Of a DNA stretch of 26,636 nucleotides, positions 24,488-26,636 are shown one piece after another. Every line of letters begins with the position of its first letter. Position 1 is the first letter of the stretch. A program made the translations under genes and the position numbers. The DNA comes from CAZWRV01 sp964636325 (lineage in GTDB: Bacteria; Verrucomicrobiota; Lentisphaeria; Victivallales; GWF2-50-93). The notes beneath the pieces are model-generated. The model made no database searches, was not told the DNA's origin, and worked only from the letters and a program-made list of their open reading frames with translations. Location: positions 1 to 26,636 of the forward strand of contig CAZWRV010000090.1 of NCBI GenBank assembly GCA_964636325.1, in the 5' to 3' direction.

Positions 24488-25759
24488 TCAATTTAAAAGA
24501 TCGGACGGGCAGGGATCATAGTGCGGGTGCTTGACTCTTGGAATCCTGAGGCCGCCGGTCTGGTAGATCACAGGCGGGCCGTCGCACTCGAACTTTATCA
24601 CGGGGCAGATCGGATCCGGCTGTTTTTCCGGCAGTCCGGTGACTACGACCCTGTTCTTGTCCTGGCGGAAATTGAAGGTCTTGCCGGTTCCCAGCAGCGA
24701 CACCTTCTTCACCTTGCACTGCAGGCCGCCGAAGTTAAGCACTTTGCCGGGCCATCTGCGCGCAAATAAATAGAGGTTGTCTCCTGAAGCCGTCGTCGGG
24801 CCGAAATGATTCCAGTCGGCCCTGTGGCCCTCCCTTACGTGGAGATCCATCGTGAACAGATCGGTGTCGTAGACGCATTCCCCGTGCTTTCTGAGCCAGG
24901 CGCCCGTCTTTGTCAGGATCTCGATTGCCTGCCTTGGGAACGAACCGTCCGGCAGAGGGCCGACGTCTAGGAGGAGGTTTCCCTCGCCGCGCGCCACCGT
25001 CGAAAGCATGTCCACGACCTGCGAAGGGTTCTTCCATTCGTTGTCGTTTATGAAGTGCGCCCAGCTGTTGTTGAGGCAGATGCAGGCCTCCCAAGGGCGC
25101 CAAGGCTTCGGGGCGCCGAGATGCCCTTCCGGCGTCGAGAAGTCCCCGGGAAGCCCGTTGCGCCCGTTGAAGATGATGTGCGGCTGTATCGACCTGACCA
25201 TCTTGTTCATCTCCTCCGCGTGCCAGCCTTTCGCGTCGAACGGCCACCATCCGTCGTACCAGAGCACGTCGATCGGATTGAACATCGTGACGAGCTCCAG
25301 TATCCTCTCGAACGTATTGTCTATGAACTTGTTGTAGGCCTTCCTGCTTTCGAGGGCGTCCACTGCGTCCGGCTTCTCCGTCCAGTTGTTGAGGCTGTGG
25401 TAGAGCTCGATCTTCAGGCCGCGCTTCCTGGCGGCGGCGACTGTCTCGGCCACGAGGTCGCGCTTTGCCGGCGAATTCACCGAGTTGAAGTCGGTCAGCT
25501 TCGTGTCGTAGAGGCAGAAGCCGTCGTGGTGCATCGTGGTGATGTTCACGTAGCGCATCCCGGCCTTCACGGCTAGGTCACAGATTTTTTCCGCGTCGAA
25601 TTTCTCGGCCGTGAACTTGTCCTTCAGCTTCTTGTATTCCGCCACCGGAATCTGCTCGCGGTTGAGAGCCCATTCCCCGCGCCCCAGCAGGCTGTAGAGA
25701 CCGTAGTGCATGAAAAGCCCGTATCTAAGTTCCGAAAACCATCCGCCGCGGTCTAGCAT
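24488..25759 (-). CDS. GH29 alpha-L-fucosidase
   Basis: This 423-aa enzyme releases L-fucose from glycans by a retaining mechanism. Family GH29 features are WFSELRYGLFMHYGLYSLLGRGEW at the N-terminus, VNITTMHHDGFCLYDT (His77-His78), the nucleophile Asp169 in VLWYDGWW, PWEACICLNNSWAH and GNLLLDVGPLPDGSFP, followed by a C-terminal beta-type region. The acid/base residue varies across GH29; Glu211 (TPEG) and Glu224 (PWEAC) are candidates. No signal peptide is visible, so it probably acts on imported oligosaccharides in the cytoplasm. The start at 25759 has AAGGAGT at ideal spacing. The gene runs toward the UroD-family gene on the same strand and is divergent from the cysteine-rich peptide gene. 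Confidence 0.93.
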   Translation of the reverse strand: MLDRGGWFSELRYGLFMHYGLYSLLGRGEWALNREQIPVAEYKKLKDKFTAEKFDAEKICDLAVKAGMRYVNITTMHHDGFCLYDTKLTDFNSVNSPAKRDLVAETVAAARKRGLKIELYHSLNNWTEKPDAVDALESRKAYNKFIDNTFERILELVTMFNPIDVLWYDGWWPFDAKGWHAEEMNKMVRSIQPHIIFNGRNGLPGDFSTPEGHLGAPKPWRPWEACICLNNSWAHFINDNEWKNPSQVVDMLSTVARGEGNLLLDVGPLPDGSFPRQAIEILTKTGAWLRKHGECVYDTDLFTMDLHVREGHRADWNHFGPTTASGDNLYLFARRWPGKVLNFGGLQCKVKKVSLLGTGKTFNFRQDKNRVVVTGLPEKQPDPICPVIKFECDGPPVIYQTGGLRIPRVKHPHYDPCPSDLLN

Positions 25760-25859
25760 GGCAAGACTCCTTGATTCGCTTGAAATTGAAGGTTAAATAA
25801 AAGCAGGTGAAAAGTTAAAGTCCACGCGTTGAAAGTCAAGGAATCATATTGAATTACGC

Positions 25860-25888
25860 TTGAATGTATATTGAAAGGCTAGTATATT
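25860..25888 (+). promoter_or_regulatory. Promoter of the cysteine-rich peptide gene
   Basis: TTGAAT (25860-25865), a 17-base spacer and TATATT (25883-25888) are followed by a start site about 40 bases before the ATG. The -10 matches five of six positions and the -35 four of six. Confidence 0.55.
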
Positions 25889-25934
25889 GCTTCGATTTCA
25901 AAGTCAATGCAACCCGAAAAACAGGAGCCGAACG

Positions 25935-26144
25935 ATGAAGAAGATGATGGTGATGCTGTCGGCAGTCGCGCTGATCGCGGCTTGGAACCTCCCGGTGAAC
26001 GCAGGTTGCGGCACATGCGACAAGGATGCCGCAAAGAAGGAATGCAAGTGCGAAAACTGCAAGAAGGCCGGTGCATGCGACAAGTGCGACTGCAAGGACG
26101 CCAAGTGCGAATGCTGCAAGAACAAGGACAAGAAGGCCGAATAG
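25935..26144 (+). CDS. Small secreted cysteine-rich, metallothionein-like peptide
   Basis: This encodes 69 aa. AGGAG seven bases upstream supports ATG 25935; an earlier in-frame ATG at 25887 overlaps the promoter. A signal peptide (MKKMMVMLSAVALIAAWNLP, then VNA) precedes a mature part of about 46 residues with 11 cysteines arranged as CxxC, CxC, CxxC, CxC and CxCC (CGTCDKD, CKCENC, CDKCDC, CKDAKCECC). Lys and Asp/Glu fill the gaps. The composition resembles metallothioneins, but those are cytoplasmic while this one is exported. Metal binding in the periplasm or a disulfide-rich role is inference; no homologous family is recognised. It stands alone with its own promoter and a strong terminator about 115 bases downstream. 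Confidence 0.8.
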   Translation: MKKMMVMLSAVALIAAWNLPVNAGCGTCDKDAAKKECKCENCKKAGACDKCDCKDAKCECCKNKDKKAE

Positions 26145-26258
26145 TCTTTTCAGATTTCCAATTCTGCGGCAAGATGTGCTACAATCCTGCTTAAGAACGT
26201 TTGCTGTCCCTCAAAGATGCGCTCCGGAAATCTGAACTTAATGAAATATTTGCCTGAT

Positions 26259-26285
26259 GCGCCGGGTTCACCCCGGCGCTTTTTT
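26259..26285 (+). terminator. Strong intrinsic terminator
   Basis: GCGCCGGG (26259-26266), a five-base loop, CCCGGCGC (26272-26279) and six T residues (26280-26285) form a textbook rho-independent terminator on the plus strand. It most simply ends the cysteine-rich peptide mRNA. Confidence 0.85.
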
Positions 26286-26416
26286 CATATTCCGATACTT
26301 CCCGCGGACGAACTATATACCCTCCGCCAGAAAATCCAGATGGCAATAAACAGGCTGGCATTCGAGATCCAGAGCATGGAATATCGCGGTTCTCTCAGCC
26401 CGAAACTTGAGAAAGC

Positions 26417-26636
26417 GGTTTTGACAAGCAAAACCCTCCGCGCCGGGCGTTGCCCGGCGATGGCGGGCGGTGAAATTGCTGCAATGGTGCAATAATACGG
26501 CGTAGCCGCGGAAGGCGATTCGCCGCGGCGAATCGGAGCCGGAAGTTTCAGAGGAGTTGTCACCGAGGCGAAGCGCTCGGGGTTCTGTCGAACAGAAACT
26601 CGATGGAGGGCGAAGCCGTGCTGAGCCGCGGTTGAG
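26417..26636. repeat. Array of perfect hairpins and palindromes
   Basis: In order: GGTTTTG-ACAAG-CAAAACC (26417-26435), CGCCGGGC-GTT-GCCCGGCG (26441-26459), the 20-base perfect palindrome at 26516-26535, CCGAG/CTCGG (26563-26580) and TTCTGT-CGA-ACAGAA (26583-26597). Then comes the block shared with 13177-13204, and GGTTGAG at the edge. It may be a dispersed repeat element or a structured RNA; it is cut by the window end. Confidence 0.6.

Larger units (their letters stand above)
26145..26636. other. Noncoding 3' region rich in secondary structure
   Basis: After the cysteine-rich gene there are 492 bases without a convincing gene. They hold a terminator (26259-26285) and a chain of hairpins (26417 to the edge). 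An open frame at 26217-26495 runs through the terminator and is not supported. Confidence 0.55.

Noticed and set aside
26217..26495. Plus-strand frame of 92 codons after the cysteine-rich gene
   Set aside because: It reads straight through a strong intrinsic terminator and hairpins, has no ribosome site, and ends in repeat sequence.
1..26636. CRISPR arrays, insertion sequences, tRNA or rRNA genes, and defence-island genes
   Set aside because: None seen: no regularly spaced direct repeats, no transposase or integrase motifs, no cloverleaf or rRNA signatures.

Overview
The window looks like chromosomal DNA of a diderm bacterium of the PVC group, most likely Lentisphaerota (Victivallales-like) or a close relative such as Kiritimatiellota. 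The clues are a pseudopilin with FTLIELL that has no glycine before the cleavage site and ends in an H-X9-DG-type motif, a uroporphyrinogen-decarboxylase-family enzyme next to a GH29 fucosidase, a secreted alpha/alpha-toroid protein, and LPS and outer-membrane genes (lpxD, skp/ompH). Most genes are GC-rich. This placement is inference from gene style, not from a marker gene.

Layout. (1) 1-3177 is mixed: an AT-rich secreted HEAT-like protein of unknown function (+), a solitary xseB (-), and a lipoprotein with a propeller-like domain (+). (2) 3201-8325, minus strand, is an exporter-like ABC unit (ATPase and a 1026-aa FtsX/MacB-type permease coupled by an ATGA overlap) followed by a secreted toroid-repeat protein. 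(3) 8488-10011, minus strand, is a pseudopilin plus a membrane-anchored protein behind a good sigma-70-type promoter. (4) 10443-19873, minus strand, is a housekeeping run: mutS, a small membrane protein, a GT-C-like membrane protein, skp/ompH, lpxD, a TPR protein and mutL. ATGA or GTGA overlaps couple skp with lpxD and TPR with mutL. (5) 20170-22827, plus strand, is a GalD/PrpF-like tautomerase broken by a one-base frameshift, overlapping a divergent Na/Pi-cotransporter-family protein that has lost its QSSS signatures. (6) 23118-25759, minus strand, is the UroD-family protein and the alpha-L-fucosidase. (7) 25935-26144, plus strand, is a tiny secreted cysteine-rich, metallothionein-like peptide with a clear promoter and terminator. 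The window then ends in a dense array of hairpins.

Working together: MutS has the FxE mismatch motif and a C-terminal clamp-binding motif. MutL has the DQHA(X)2E(X)4E nuclease motif and a clamp motif. Together they suggest a methyl-independent, nicking-type mismatch repair. Skp and LpxD serve outer-membrane and lipid A biogenesis. The fucosidase, with the UroD-family enzyme as a possible partner, points to glycan use.

No complete defence system, CRISPR array, insertion sequence, rRNA or tRNA is visible. The most notable leads are the SSB-tip-like tail on XseB, the motif-less Na/Pi-family transporter beside the tautomerase, the secreted cysteine-rich peptide, and several structured intergenic repeats.
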